Shown here: positions 1 to 11,410 of the stretch, piece by piece
Position numbering within the stretch: the stretch's first letter is position 1
Layout of the letters: each line of letters begins with the position of its first letter
Made by a program: the position numbers and the translations under genes
Source of the DNA: Diogma glabrata
Lineage: Eukaryota; Arthropoda; Insecta; Diptera; Cylindrotomidae
Reading direction: 5' to 3'
Assembly (NCBI GenBank): GCA_963693315.1
Contig: OY856187.1
Location: 110,461,746-110,525,745, forward strand
DNA: 64,000 nucleotides
The notes under the pieces: generated by a model
Seen by the model: only the letters and a program-made list of their open reading frames with translations
What the model was told of the DNA's origin: nothing
Database searches by the model: none

Positions 1-1830
1 ACAATTGCACCATAACAACAAAGGATGTAAGATCTTTTATTCAATTCCATTGTCCAGGACGAACAGTTTACAAAAGTTAGAGATATTTCCTTATACTACA
101 TAATTATAAATAAACTTTTAATTCAAATCAACAAATCTCTGTTCTACCCAAAATAAAAAATTATATTTCCCTTTAATTTATGATCAAAATAAATGTTTTT
201 ACACAATAATTATTCAAGTGAGATGATGGTTTGGTGTATCGGTTCATTGCGGTTAACGCTGTTAAAAACAAAATAATTCAAGTATATAAACAAAGTCATC
301 GAAAATTGATTATAAAGCCACTAATTTTTTTTTCATATTTATTGGATTAAAAATCCAATTTGTGATTTAATTTGTAAAATTGAATTGGTTTTTAATATCA
401 ACCAATCCAAAATGTATCGGACATAAACAGATTTTTCATTACAAATGATCGATTAGTTTAATTGTAGATCATCCCAATTGAACAAAACGAAATTTGGTGA
501 AAGCAAAGGTGTTAATATGTGATTAAGTGGATTTTAACTATTGACTAATGTTGATAATTCCACGTTAACAAATTGTCTTCCGCAATTTTTAAAAATTAGC
601 AAAAAATGCGAGTAAAGTATATAAAGATACATACATTCATGGTGCTATGTTACTCAACTGTAATATTTATGATTAATGAGTGTTGTTATGTTTAAAAGTT
701 TAAAGTGTATAACACTGTTGTGGAAGCTTCTGATTTATGCATATCTGAAATAATATAAGAAACAAATTATAAACAAGAACATCAATGTAAAAGTAAGTGT
801 GTTGTGATGAACCAAATCACGTATTTTTCTATTGCAGATACAGATTCAAAATAGCATCCAACATGAAACTACCAATAAGTATAAAGAAAAACTAACTTTT
901 AAGAGTTATAATTTTTATTAGTTTTCTTCTAAAGACAAGGAAATATAATTTTAAATATAAAATAAATGTAACATTTCTTAAAGATCGAAAAGATTTTCAT
1001 GTTTTGTGTACACATATATATAAAAATATTTTTTCAGTTTTTTTTATGGCAACATCGTGCTTAAGCTTCAAGCTTCATCTTTTTGTTTTTTTTCTCGTTT
1101 CATTTTTATGTCGAAATTTTTTACTGTAGCAAATGAAAATAATATGAAATTAGCAATAGAAAATATAACGAAAAATTTTTGTTAAAAAAATAACACGAGT
1201 TCACACCAAAGTAACAAATATTTAGAAATATTTCTTTTTTGATTTTTCCAATTCGAATGCCGTCATTTTGTATACAAATTATGTTAGTTTTATGTGATTA
1301 TTTTTTGAAGTGAAAAAACGAAGTATTTTAAGACGATAGTAGGAAGGTTTAGAAAGTTACTATTTCCTGAACTAAATGCGATGCTATAGTTCTAGTTGAA
1401 GCTGTCATTTTCCAAAATTAAAATCAGATAAAACTTATCTTCATATTTTTGATCTAGGTAAGCGTAGTAGAGTAGACTTCTCAATGTCCCCTTTCAGTTT
1501 AATTTTCAAGGATAACCTCTTCTCTTTCAACGAAGGGGGCTACTTAAATCACCAAGCATATTTAGTCCCAGCACGTCGGTTATACAATCAATTGATTAAC
1601 AATTGTGGAAAGCAATGGTGATCAGAGAAGCGCTGCTGATTCTTTTAAAGGTGGCAGATTTTGATTACGAACACTAGACCGTTGGAGTAGTATCAATTAT
1701 TAAGTAAATTAGTATTATCCATTAGTATATATCTATTAATATTATCGATTCTGCTCTACGGAATTTGTAAGACTAGCGTGCCTGGAGCTAGGTAAGCTGT
1801 CTACCACAGAGAAAGAAAGAAATTTTATTT
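1..1830. other. AT-rich non-coding stretch
   Basis: No coding frame with recognisable protein character was seen on either strand. The sequence is dominated by A and T homopolymer runs. A slightly more GC-rich part at about 1560-1830 runs directly into an AAT microsatellite. It could be the 3' untranslated end of an old I-type LINE, because elements of that clade often end in TAA repeats, but no coding sequence supports this. Confidence 0.5.
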
Positions 1831-1847
1831 AATAATAATAATAATAA
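1831..1847. repeat. (AAT)n microsatellite
   Basis: About five and a half perfect AAT units follow a purine-rich run. It may be the simple-repeat tail of a decayed LINE lying immediately upstream on the plus strand; this is an inference from position only. Confidence 0.7.
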
Positions 1848-2918
1848 ACAAAAGAACAAAATAATGGCAAAATGAAAAAGAATTTTTACATTTTCTGAAA
1901 ATGACTGTGTTCAATTAACTTTTTATCAAACAATACTTTCATAATTGATAAATATTAATTTATTTGCATCTAAAATTTTCTGCGAAAGAAATTTTTAGTA
2001 AAGATAATAAAAAAAGTCACAGAAAACAAGCGGGAACTTTGAATAAGTAATTTTTTTGATTTAAAAAAATTATTAGACAATTTCAATATTTTTTGTTTGT
2101 CTTATTTCATTTCGGTTTACCGATATGCAATTTTATTTTTCATAATTTTAAGAAAATGATTGAAAACTAACATTATTTTCTACATAAAAGTCAATTATTT
2201 AAATTTTTGATTTTTGATTTTGGTCTTTTAAATTGTACCATTAAAAAATGGAAAACATATTGAAAAAACATGTTCTATTTTCTTTCGAAATGCAGTTGTC
2301 TCAACCTCATAGTGAGAGCAGGTATGGCGAATTGAGCTCCAACATTGCTTCAACAACTATTTAGTTCCAAAACGATGTAGTTGAGACAACCTCACGAAAT
2401 GTTTGTGTGAAAACCAAACATAGTTCAATTCATTTCAAATACTTTAATTTTCCTTCTGTTGTCAGGAAAATGTTAACGTTTAGTTGACCCAATCGCGGTG
2501 AAATTGTGAAATTGGGTCTTGACATTGATGTAAGTTCGGTAATAAGTATGTGCCATAAGCATGGATGACCACAGCAGGTTTAAACACCACTGAACACTCC
2601 ATTCAGCTTGTATCATAAAATGCATTATTGAGTGATGTTTTGCTTCTGTTATATGTTTTGATTTGGATAAATTTTTCTTTGCCATTTTTAATTTATTTAA
2701 AATTATCTTGTTCCTACTCCGACGAAGTTCTGTTTACCTTGTTTCTTTTGCGTGGTCTATTTTTAATTCTTTTCAAGGTTCTTCTTCGTCTCTTTATCAC
2801 TTGTCCCTGAATTATATATCGCCTCTTGTTTTGGGTTTCTTCATTTCTTAGTCTTGTCACAACCATCTGTAGTTTTAAGTTTTTCTCTTAATATTTTAAT
2901 TATATTTCTCTAAAGGTA
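1848..2918. other. AT-rich non-coding stretch with a weak inverted repeat
   Basis: No gene is visible. A short inverted repeat (GTTGTCTCAAC near 2295, GTTGAGACAAC near 2380), both copies followed by CTCA or CTCAC, brackets about 100 bases and may be a small degraded MITE. The overlapping short frames at 2628-2851 are hydrophobic low-complexity translations of T-rich DNA and carry no recognisable motif. Confidence 0.4.
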
Positions 2919-3522
2919 GAAACACAACACGGACGATGACGTTGGACGACAAACAAAAACGTCTACAATTTCGCTGTTGTAACCACAACAAAGGCGTCAG
3001 CGTGAAAAGCTGTCAAAAATAAAATTGCATAAACTAAAATACTTTGTTCTTTGTCAAAATGAATTCAACAAATTTCAATTTTAAAAATAACTAATTTTTA
3101 CTAATAAATAATTAATAATAATTTTTCTTCTAATAACTAATTTTAAAAATAAAATACAAAATACAAATTATGAATACATATAAATGAATAAAACCGAACT
3201 TTGAACATAAACTGAAAATTCAGTTGACAACTCAAAACAAAACGATTACAACCTCAGAATCGCGAAAAACATCAGAAAATCCTATTCTTCAGTTGGCAGC
3301 ACTGTCACAATAACCTTAAAAATTACCCTTGCAGCCAAATAAAAATAAAATTGATATCTGGCAATAATCATCGCCGACGATAAATTAGAAATAGAATCTA
3401 AATTTCCTCCGACGAAAAAAACTTTTTCGTTTATCGCTGTAGTTGTGTTTGAAGTGTATGTATCCTGTGTATTCTAATGTTACTAACATCGTCGTTGGAC
3501 GATTTCGCCCGTGTTGTGTTTC
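2919..3522. mobile_element. 604-bp MITE with short terminal inverted repeats, TA-flanked
   Basis: The left end reads GAAACACAACACGG followed by ACGA. The right end is its reverse complement, with GCGA in place of ACGA. Both ends directly abut the dinucleotide TA (2917-2918 and 3523-3524), the signature of Tc1/mariner-type target duplication. The motif CGTTGGACGA occurs near both ends in the same orientation. No transposase frame exists inside, so this is read as a non-autonomous element. TA flanks are easily met by chance in AT-rich DNA, so superfamily assignment is only suggestive. Confidence 0.55.
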
Positions 3523-3524
3523 TA

Positions 3525-5524
3525 GCTTAAGTATGTACGCCTCTTTGGTGTATATTATAACCACTCGGTTTATATATAACATATAAGTACTTGAAGCCCC
3601 ATTTTCACCACACAGTTCTATTACATCCTATTTGTATTTGATTGTCAATAAAATAAATAACAAAAGAGATTTTGTACAATATAACTTTTGACTTTAACTG
3701 ATAAACTTTTTAGCCGAACATAAAATATTAATCCATCCTCATTCCTTACTTTCTCAAATATAACCATCTCAAAAGATACATGCTTTATTGTGAATTCTCA
3801 TCAACTAGCTATAATTGATAGACACGATTTTTTAGTTTTAGATTTATAGAAAAACTATAACGAAACAAAAAAACTAACAATGACGATAAAATATGATGGT
3901 AATATCATCGTACATTTCAAAATATGATTAAATAAATATTTAGTAAACAATTTAAATTTATATTTATTATTTGAAATAATTTTTTTGTTATATTTAAATG
4001 TTTGTTGTAGAATAATCGTGATTGGTGGTTTAAGAGTTGAAATTAGAACTTACTTTAATTTGTTTTTATTTATAATAATTCAATTATCACATTACCTGTG
4101 GTGTGGCGAAATCATGATTATCTATTCCTTTTTAATGAAAGTTTGTACAAAAGTTTATCGTGATTGATTATCATGATTTTTTCGTTTTTTTATAATTGAC
4201 ACTTATCACTGCGAAACTTTGCTACATTTCTCATTACCTTTATGTAACAAAACTTTATGTAATAATTATCTCATTTAAACTTTATTATTATTTTCATTTG
4301 TCATTATATAATTTAATCTTCTAGCAATTCTAATAACAAGCGTAAAGAATTATATCCAAATAATGATATTTAATTTCAAATTCTTAAATTATGTTGATGT
4401 TGACATCGTTGTCGATTAAATAGAAAAAGCAAATCCTATAAAAATTGTTTTCATAAATTTGCTATTATATTTACTTTAACTGTCTAACACCTCATACCAG
4501 GATATTGTAATATAACAAGAAAGTCTTTGAAAACAATTTTTTATGAACTTTTTACTTTAGTATTTGTTATTAAGGAATTTGATCCGCATTCTCCTTTTCT
4601 ATGTTATAAACTTTTATTATTATTTGCGATTTTATCATCGTTATTCAATTTGCATACCATGATTAGTATGAGTTTTATGTTTGATGTAGTAAAATTGGGT
4701 GTTTCGCTATCAAAATATATACCATCATGCAAGAAAATTAAAGGTATTGTCGATTTTTGTTGAACAAAATTTTAATATTTTTAGAATAACAGCAAACATT
4801 TCTGCTACGTCGAGATAATAAGCCCGTTTTAAAAAATTAAAACTGCATTGTAATTGCAAAGTTGCCAAAAAATTAAAAGTCAAATTCGAATTTTATAGTC
4901 TTCCAATAGTGCGATTACCAAACAAATACTAATAACCGATTTTGATTGAAATTGGTATATAAGTTTCATACAAGCACCACACTAATTCTCCATCCAAAGT
5001 GTTGGTTTGTCATTCTCGATGAAATTATTTTTGTTGTACTTTTACTGACATAATTTTTTTTTGTCAATTAAGCTAGGAATAATTTATAGTAATGGATCAT
5101 ACTTGAGACTAGCAAATGAGCCGAATCAGTGATGTTATGCGACTCACGCCGAAGATCAGCCTGTCTAAATGGTGGATTAAAAAAATCAAGTCCTGAACGG
5201 CGCCACCAGGTATTATCTGCCTTGCCAAGTCATCATGACTTTAGCTTGGAGGACATTTCATATAACGTATTATTCGTGAGACCATAAATCAGCAAAACCA
5301 AAACAAAAAATACAATATCAAAACCCAAAAACTTATTTTTCAAAACAAATTTCAAACCCGGCATATGCAGCATATGCAATCACTATGGGGATGTAATCCA
5401 GCTTAAGTTTTTTGGATCCATCATATGAACAGCATATATAAAAAACAGAAGGTAGATATGTATCGCAATTGAATAAAATTTATTAAATTATTTGGAATTT
5501 ATGGAACAAATAATAAAATAAAAT
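3525..5524. other. AT-rich non-coding stretch
   Basis: Only low-complexity short frames are present. The one more GC-balanced patch (about 5100-5280) contains TGGCGCC on the minus strand in a setting that faintly resembles an LTR-retrotransposon primer-binding site, but no LTR pair or gag/pol sequence accompanies it. Confidence 0.5.
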
Positions 5525-5895
5525 AAATTTTTTTTTCTCCGATAGACAGCAAATATAAACTTTGCAGACTTATTCAGCAAAGTGGCACTTTTCCTGCCTA
5601 GGCAGCAAAGCAAGTACTTTGCTGCCTAGACAGCAAAATAATTAGACTTCATAGAAATAAACAGATATTGCGATTAAAAAAAAATTTTTTTAATCGATTT
5701 TTTTTTTCATTTTTAAAATTTTGCTTTATTTTTAAAGTAAAAATTATTAAATTACATATCATTGTAATTAATCGGAGAAAAAATTATATGTTCAACTCGG
5801 CAGCAAGGTAGATTGACTGCCTTGGCTGAATTCCTAGCCTCGCTCGCTCGGCTATGAACTATCAGCCGCGGCAGTCAATCTACTACTTTGCTGCC
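5525..5895. repeat. Nested hairpin cluster built on GGCAGCAAAG
   Basis: Two strong inverted repeats sit within 370 bases. Arms 5598-5610 and 5617-5629 form a perfect 13-bp stem (CTAGGCAGCAAAG) with a 6-base loop. Arms 5799-5821 and 5870-5895 form a longer, slightly gapped stem that also ends in GGCAGCAA. The whole block is bracketed by TTTTTTCTCCGAT (about 5531-5543) and its inverse ATCGGAGAAAAAA (about 5771-5783). Shared motifs between the stems suggest one foldback-like or MITE-like element with internal duplication rather than chance hairpins. Confidence 0.55.
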
Positions 5896-6291
5896 TAGTT
5901 AAACAAATAACTATTATTCGTTTTATCAGCGAATTTAAAAATAATTCTATTTAAATTAATACATGTGACTCTGTCGGAAGGATAAAACGTTGTATGGGGC
6001 TCGTGTTTAATGAATTGTATTCTCTCGCAAATCAAATTTGCAATGCTGCCATGCTCTCTCGTGCCTCCCTCGCATTGTAAACTTTTGCTCGAAAAGTAAA
6101 ATATAGCAATTAACAAAATAAACCACTATTATCCATTTGTTGATATTACAACTTACTTTTTTGTGTATTTTTAAAATAATAATAGTATTCATTATTGTTG
6201 TATACATTCTTACATTCACAGATAATGAAAATTGTATTGTGTTGCGGTATAATTTTTTAATCAGCGCAACAGAATAATGAAAATATGGATG
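5896..6291. other. Non-coding gap before the first foldback element
   Basis: Nothing recognised. The two short minus-strand frames here overlap and share no features with known proteins. Confidence 0.5.
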
Positions 6292-6414
6292 TATGGAGGG
6301 GCAGAAATCTCAAGCTCTGAGATATCAAGACTTCGGTCTGGGTTAAGGATTTTGTTATAGTTTTCAGCAAAAAACTTTTATTAGGACATTGTTTTTAGTT
6401 TTGGTCGGCGATGT

Positions 6415-6483
6415 AAATTTAGCGTTTTGAGAAAATTTTACAAAATTTGTGATTTTGTAAAATTTTCTCAAAACGCTAAATTT
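6415..6483. repeat. Perfect 32-bp hairpin inside the F1 left arm
   Basis: The stem 6415-6446 starts AAATTTAGCGTTTTGAG. It is exactly repeated in inverse at 6452-6483, separated by the loop TTGTG. The other F1 ends lack the second stem, so this is a local inverted duplication within the arm rather than the arm itself. Confidence 0.9.
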
Positions 6484-7480
6484 CATATATATTTCAAAAA
6501 TTCAAAAATAATGAAAAAATTAAATAAAATAAAAAAAAAACTTTTTCCAAAATTCTAAAAATTATAACAATTTATCAAAAATTGAAGCTTTTTTCAAAAT
6601 TTCAAAAATTATCATAAAACCAAAAATTTAAAATTTTTCAAAAAAATATTACAAAAATTCTTACAATTCTTAAAAATATTTTAAAGTTTTTGATAACAAA
6701 TATAAAAATATCAATTACATTTACGTAATATTCCAAAAATTGGAATAAAATCAAATATTAAAACTTTTTCTAAATTCTAATAATATTCCAAAAGTTCTTA
6801 AAAATTCATGAATTCAAACTTTTTCCAAAATTCTAAGAATATTGCAAAAATTAACAATATCAAAAATTGAAACTTTTTTCAAAATTCCAAAAATTATAAT
6901 AAAATCCAAAATTTTAAATTTTTCAAAATTCTAAAAATGTTTCAAAAATTCTTACAAAATCAAAAATTGAAACTTTTTTCAAAATTTTAAAAATATATAT
7001 AAAATTCAGAAATTCTACTTTTTTTCAGAATTCTAAAAATATTGTAAAACTTATAACAAAATCTAAAATACAAACTTTTCCAAAATTCCATAAATATTTC
7101 AAAAACTATAACAAATTCAAAAATTTTCCATGTCCAATTTCATGTTCAATTACATTTACTTTATAAGAACAGCTAAATTTTTTTTTCCAAAAAATTTCCT
7201 AAAAAAATAAATGAAATCGTTTTGTTGACTCACTTGACATTATTTTTTGACAATCTTGTAATGTCATAATTCTCTATAATAATAATAAAATTTCATGTCA
7301 TAAATTAATTGTCATCAAATAATTAATTTTATTTTATTCCAAAAAATTGGGTATACAAATAAATAAAAATCTTTCTTTTGACACACTTGACAACATTTTT
7401 TTGACAAAATTCTAATGCAATTATCTAGTTTTTGATCTCACATACCAATCTCTACCGTCAAGATTTCTCCAAATTCAATG

Positions 7481-7490
7481 TTCCTACTCG
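7481..7490. repeat. Target-site duplication of LINE-A (3' side)
   Basis: TTCCTACTCG here is repeated exactly at 10795-10804 on the other side of the minus-strand LINE. This defines both insertion boundaries. Confidence 0.85.
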
Positions 7491-10400
7491 TTTTATTTAG
7501 CCGATGGGTTTTTTGTGACACATTAAAAATTGTACTTAAAAATAGGTAGACTCTTCTATAAAATCAACCTAAAACAAAACATGGATACACATTAAATGAT
7601 CTTACAATCGATTCGATTGCGCGTCTTTTAGTAAAAAAGTAAAAAGTAAAATATTTGAACATTGGGCAGTACATTTGAGCATTAGATGTTTACATCGAGC
7701 GAGTCTATCCATGCTACTACATCGGGAGTTGCCAAATGGTTGTCTGAGATGTTGCCATTGTAACGTCGAATTGAACACATAGTTGCAATGTGTTTTATAG
7801 TTTGTTGTGGAGCGCCGCAGTCACACTCAGGGGACTCCGAAATGCCCCACTTGTAGAAAGAATCAGCACAACGTCCATGATTCGTTCTTATTCGGTTTAA
7901 TGTAGCCCAGGTATGACGTGGCAAATCGAAAACAGGTTGGGTAGAAGTCGAGTTAGTAATAGAAAGGCCAGTTGTGTTGTAATGATGCAAGGTGGTGTCC
8001 CAGGCAACCACGATATTAAAATTGGTTGCCAGCAGGTTGCTGGCAGTTTTATGTGGAGGGTTTCTTGACTTCAATCGACACGAGTGTGGTCACCGTAATA
8101 TTCATGCAAGGCTAACGTGATGTTGTTGGTTACTTTTTTATGTTCATGCATGAGAGCATGCGAGCGTCTGAGTGCAGGTGGAGCTATATTGCTTAACACA
8201 GGGAGCCAAGGTAAAGGGGTGTATCTGATAGTACCACTTATAGAACGCATCGTGGCATGCAGCTGGCAGTCAACTTGTTGAGTATGTGTGCTATTCAACC
8301 AGACTGCGCCATACTCAGCCACTGAGTAAACCAGACTTAGATCAGTTGTTCGGAGGGTAGCTGGAGTAGCACCCCATGTAGAGCCTGCCAGTTTGTGCAA
8401 TATATTGTTTCTCGTTTTAAGTTTTTTTGACGTATTTAGTTGGTTGAGTTTAAAAGAAGGTTGAGAAGGTTTCTAGGTTGAGTTTAAAAGAAAGAGTTCT
8501 ATCGAGAGTAATGCCCAGGTGCTTTGGCTGTTGATTGTATTTAATGACAGTGCCATTAAATAACACTGATAGTTCGTGTTTTGCCAGTATGTGTTTTAAG
8601 TGGAAACAAGAACTCTCGGCTTTACTTAGATTGGGAAATAAGCTCCACGTTCGAAAATAGTCATTCATTATCACTAGGTCAGTTGAGAGAAAATCCACCA
8701 AGACACCCGTCTTTGTTTTAAGTGGCCAGGGTCCAATCATCAGCGTTACCAAATTTCTTTGATGTTGTGTCAGGAATGTCATGAATGTACAAATTAAGAA
8801 GTAAGGGCGCCAGGACAGAACCCTGTGTCAAACCATTGTTAAGCATTTTGGACCTACTACAGGAACTATTTAGATGATCTTTGAATACACGATTACTCAA
8901 CATGTTGTTAATTAAACGCGAGATGATGCTACAAGGCATTGCATTGAACAGCTTATATATAATCCCAATTTGCCAGACCGTGTCATATGCTGCAGTAAGA
9001 TCGATGAATACTGCGCCTGTTTTTAGTTGTTTTTGATACCCAGCTTCGATATAGGATGTTAAAGAGAGCAGTTGGTCATTGCAACTGCGATTGGGACGAA
9101 AACCAGCTTGTTCGACTGGGATCTGGTCATACAATATCGGTGTGATACGATTGTATATGAGCCGTTGTAGCAGTTTATAGCAGGTGCTCAAAAGGGCAAT
9201 CGGGCGATAGCTTCCTGGTTCATTGGATGGTTTACCTGGCTTAAGTATTGCTATCACTTTCGTAGTCTTTAAATGTTTTGGTAGATTGCCGGTTTCTAGA
9301 ACATTCGAGAAAAATTTAGTCAGCCACTGTTTTACATTTTTCCAGCATTTTTTAGAAATTCTGGAAATATGCCATCGTAGACAGCTGCTTTTCCGTTTTT
9401 TGTTTGGGACAGAGCTGATTCTAGTTCTTCGCTACTAAAAGAATTCGCATACTTCGATGGAGACGAGCAATTGTGCTTCATTTCTCTTAATTTGCATTTA
9501 ATTTTTCTGTTATGGAGGCGATTAATAGGAGAACGAGACGTGTTTTCTATGTGATTTGCAATGTCCTCTGGATTTATTTCATTTCACAGTAATTGAGTTT
9601 GACCCACCCAGTTTCCGAAGGAGAATCCATGCTTCCCTGCTTGAATGGGAAAAATCAATGTTTTCAACAGTGTTAAGCCACTTTTGTTTTCTCGCGGCGT
9701 CCAGTGAGTATATTAAGTCATCAGCCAAGTCTGCCTCACCACTACTAAGGTACTCCTCATATAATATATCGCTCTCTCTACTTCAGCCAGGAATATATTT
9801 TTCACGAAAGCCTCTTGCGATGCATTTCTTTGCAGTTGAGATGATGGCTCCAACAAATCTATCGTAATTTTTAGAAATGGGTTGGATCCAGTGAATCCCT
9901 GCATCCAACTTCAACCTATATTTAGCCCAGTCAGCTTTGTTAAAATTCCATCTATGTTGAGGAGTAGAGTTAACGAGGTTTTTTGATTTCTACCTCAAGA
10001 ATTACTGGACGATGTTGAGAGCGTGGAAAACCTTGTAAGACAGCCCTAGATATTGGGATAGGGTTACGTTGTTCGTTTTTTTGTGGAAAAACAGAGGTCG
10101 GGACTGTAATCGCTTCGCCATCTTGCAGATCTAAAGGTTTTCATGTCTTTCGCATCATATAACAGGAACATGTTGTTATCATCCGCCCAGTCGGTCAGTT
10201 GCACGCCATTGGTATTATTATTTGAGTAGGACCACTGAGTGTGATGGCTATTGAAGTCACCAGCATATATTGCTGGGTGGTAAAATAATGGTAGAGTAGC
10301 AGCTGGCCATCCTGTATTTGGAGGTTTGCATACGTTTACAATTTTCGTGTCCGATACATCAACAACAATAAGACGTATATCGTTGACCGTCTGTGTAAGT

Positions 10401-10794
10401 ACGTGCGTGCAGTTCAGGATTTCTGACTTAACATACGTGGCAGATCCATATGATTTATGGTAAATAGCACTAATTAATTTGTAACCAACAATGTTTCCTC
10501 TAGAGGTAGGTTGCGCTTCATCTGCTGCATGCGTTTCTTGCAGAATTACAACATCGATGTCATAATCTTTTATTAATCTTTGTAAATGTTCAATTTTTGA
10601 CCTGCTTATGCCTTCAATGTTCCGTTGTTATTGTTGCGTGTACCGTTGTTATTGTGATTTTGATTTTGGTTCATATTTAGTTTTTTTGTATCACAGCCAA
10701 GAGTTCGAAATGAAATGTTTGGCTACCAAGTTGAAGTAGACTATTAGCGTAACCCAGGGTGCAGCGCGAAGAGCTTATCTATTTCACACACCCC
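7491..10794 (-). mobile_element. LINE-A, full-length 3.3-kb non-LTR retrotransposon inserted into F1
   Basis: The element is 3304 bp, bounded by a perfect 10-bp duplication (TTCCTACTCG). On the minus strand it starts GGGGTGTGTGAAATAG, has about 120 bases of leader, one long decayed ORF, a short 3' UTR, and ends GGCTAAATAAAA, which carries a polyadenylation-like AATAAA. A second 3' fragment at 35454-35951 ends the same way and has its own duplication, confirming the 3' terminus independently. The single-ORF layout and short length resemble RTE/RTEX-type LINEs, but clade placement needs a phylogeny. It inserted into the left arm of F1 after F1 itself had inserted. Confidence 0.85.
7682..10675 (-). 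pseudogene. LINE-A ORF: endonuclease and reverse transcriptase, multiply frameshifted
   Basis: A translation start at 10675 gives an Asn-rich N-terminus. After a one-base shift, an APE-type endonuclease follows at about 10130-10620, with QETHAADEAQ and AGDFNSHHTQW motifs. The linker (about 9550-9900) reads on in several frames and includes NIDFSHSSREAW. The reverse transcriptase begins with SYRPIALLSTCYKLLQRLI (about 9200) and continues through EQAGFRPNRS, DLTAAYDTVW and LTQGSVLAPLLLNLY. The catalytic box is NADD (the usual first Tyr is Asn). The C-terminal part (8071-8400, then 7682-8074) holds a Cys/His cluster, RTNHGRCADSFYKWG followed by CDCGAPQQTIKHI. Frame changes are visible near 10620, 8735, 8420 and 8075, so no active protein can be made. 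Expected intact length is about 1000 residues. Confidence 0.85.
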
Positions 10795-10804
10795 TTCCTA
10801 CTCG
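10795..10804. repeat. Target-site duplication of LINE-A (5' side)
   Basis: Exact repeat of TTCCTACTCG found at 7481-7490. Confidence 0.85.
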
Positions 10805-11410
10805 TAATCACTTAAAATGAACGTGTTTAAAGCCAAAAATATGAAAATTTGCAATTTTTGACACACTTATTGATTTTTTTGACACACTTCCGGTACAGTT
10901 ATCGAGCACAGCGTTCTTTCGGGCCTGTCCTTTGAATATACCTATTTTTAGAATAAAAATGTTTGGAATCCCTCCAACGGTTTTCTAGATTTCGTAGGTA
11001 ATGACGGCCGGATGGCCGCAGACAGACCATTTTTTTTGCCTTTTTAGAATCAGTAGGTCCTAAAACGTCGAGAAATGCCAAAAAAGTGTTTTCGTTTGGG
11101 CGATGATTATCTTGTTGTGCTCACCGTAAATTGGTCTGCTTTCTGCTCTTATTTATATGAATGCTCGTATATGAAAAGTACCAAAATTGAATTAATTAAT
11201 AATTAATTTTACAAAAGCACTGTTAGGAGCACACTTATGTTAAAATAATCTAAACATGAATAAAACAATCATATATGACTAACACCTAGTTTAGCCACCA
11301 AAGGACTATCAGTTGAAAAAGTGAACAAAAATTTGAAGTTTGAAATACTATCAGAAAGGAATATGTTCAACCTTTTCAGAAAGTTTAAATTCATCTAAGG
11401 GCAACACTAG

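Noticed and set aside
5185..5215. Minus-strand TGGCGCCGTTCAGGA resembling an LTR-retrotransposon primer-binding site
   Set aside because: No LTR pair, gag or pol sequence is found nearby, and I cannot match it to a specific tRNA end from sequence alone.
9223..9867. Plus-strand frames across the LINE-A linker
   Set aside because: They are antisense to the LINE-A endonuclease-RT linker, which reads NIDFSHSSREAW on the minus strand.
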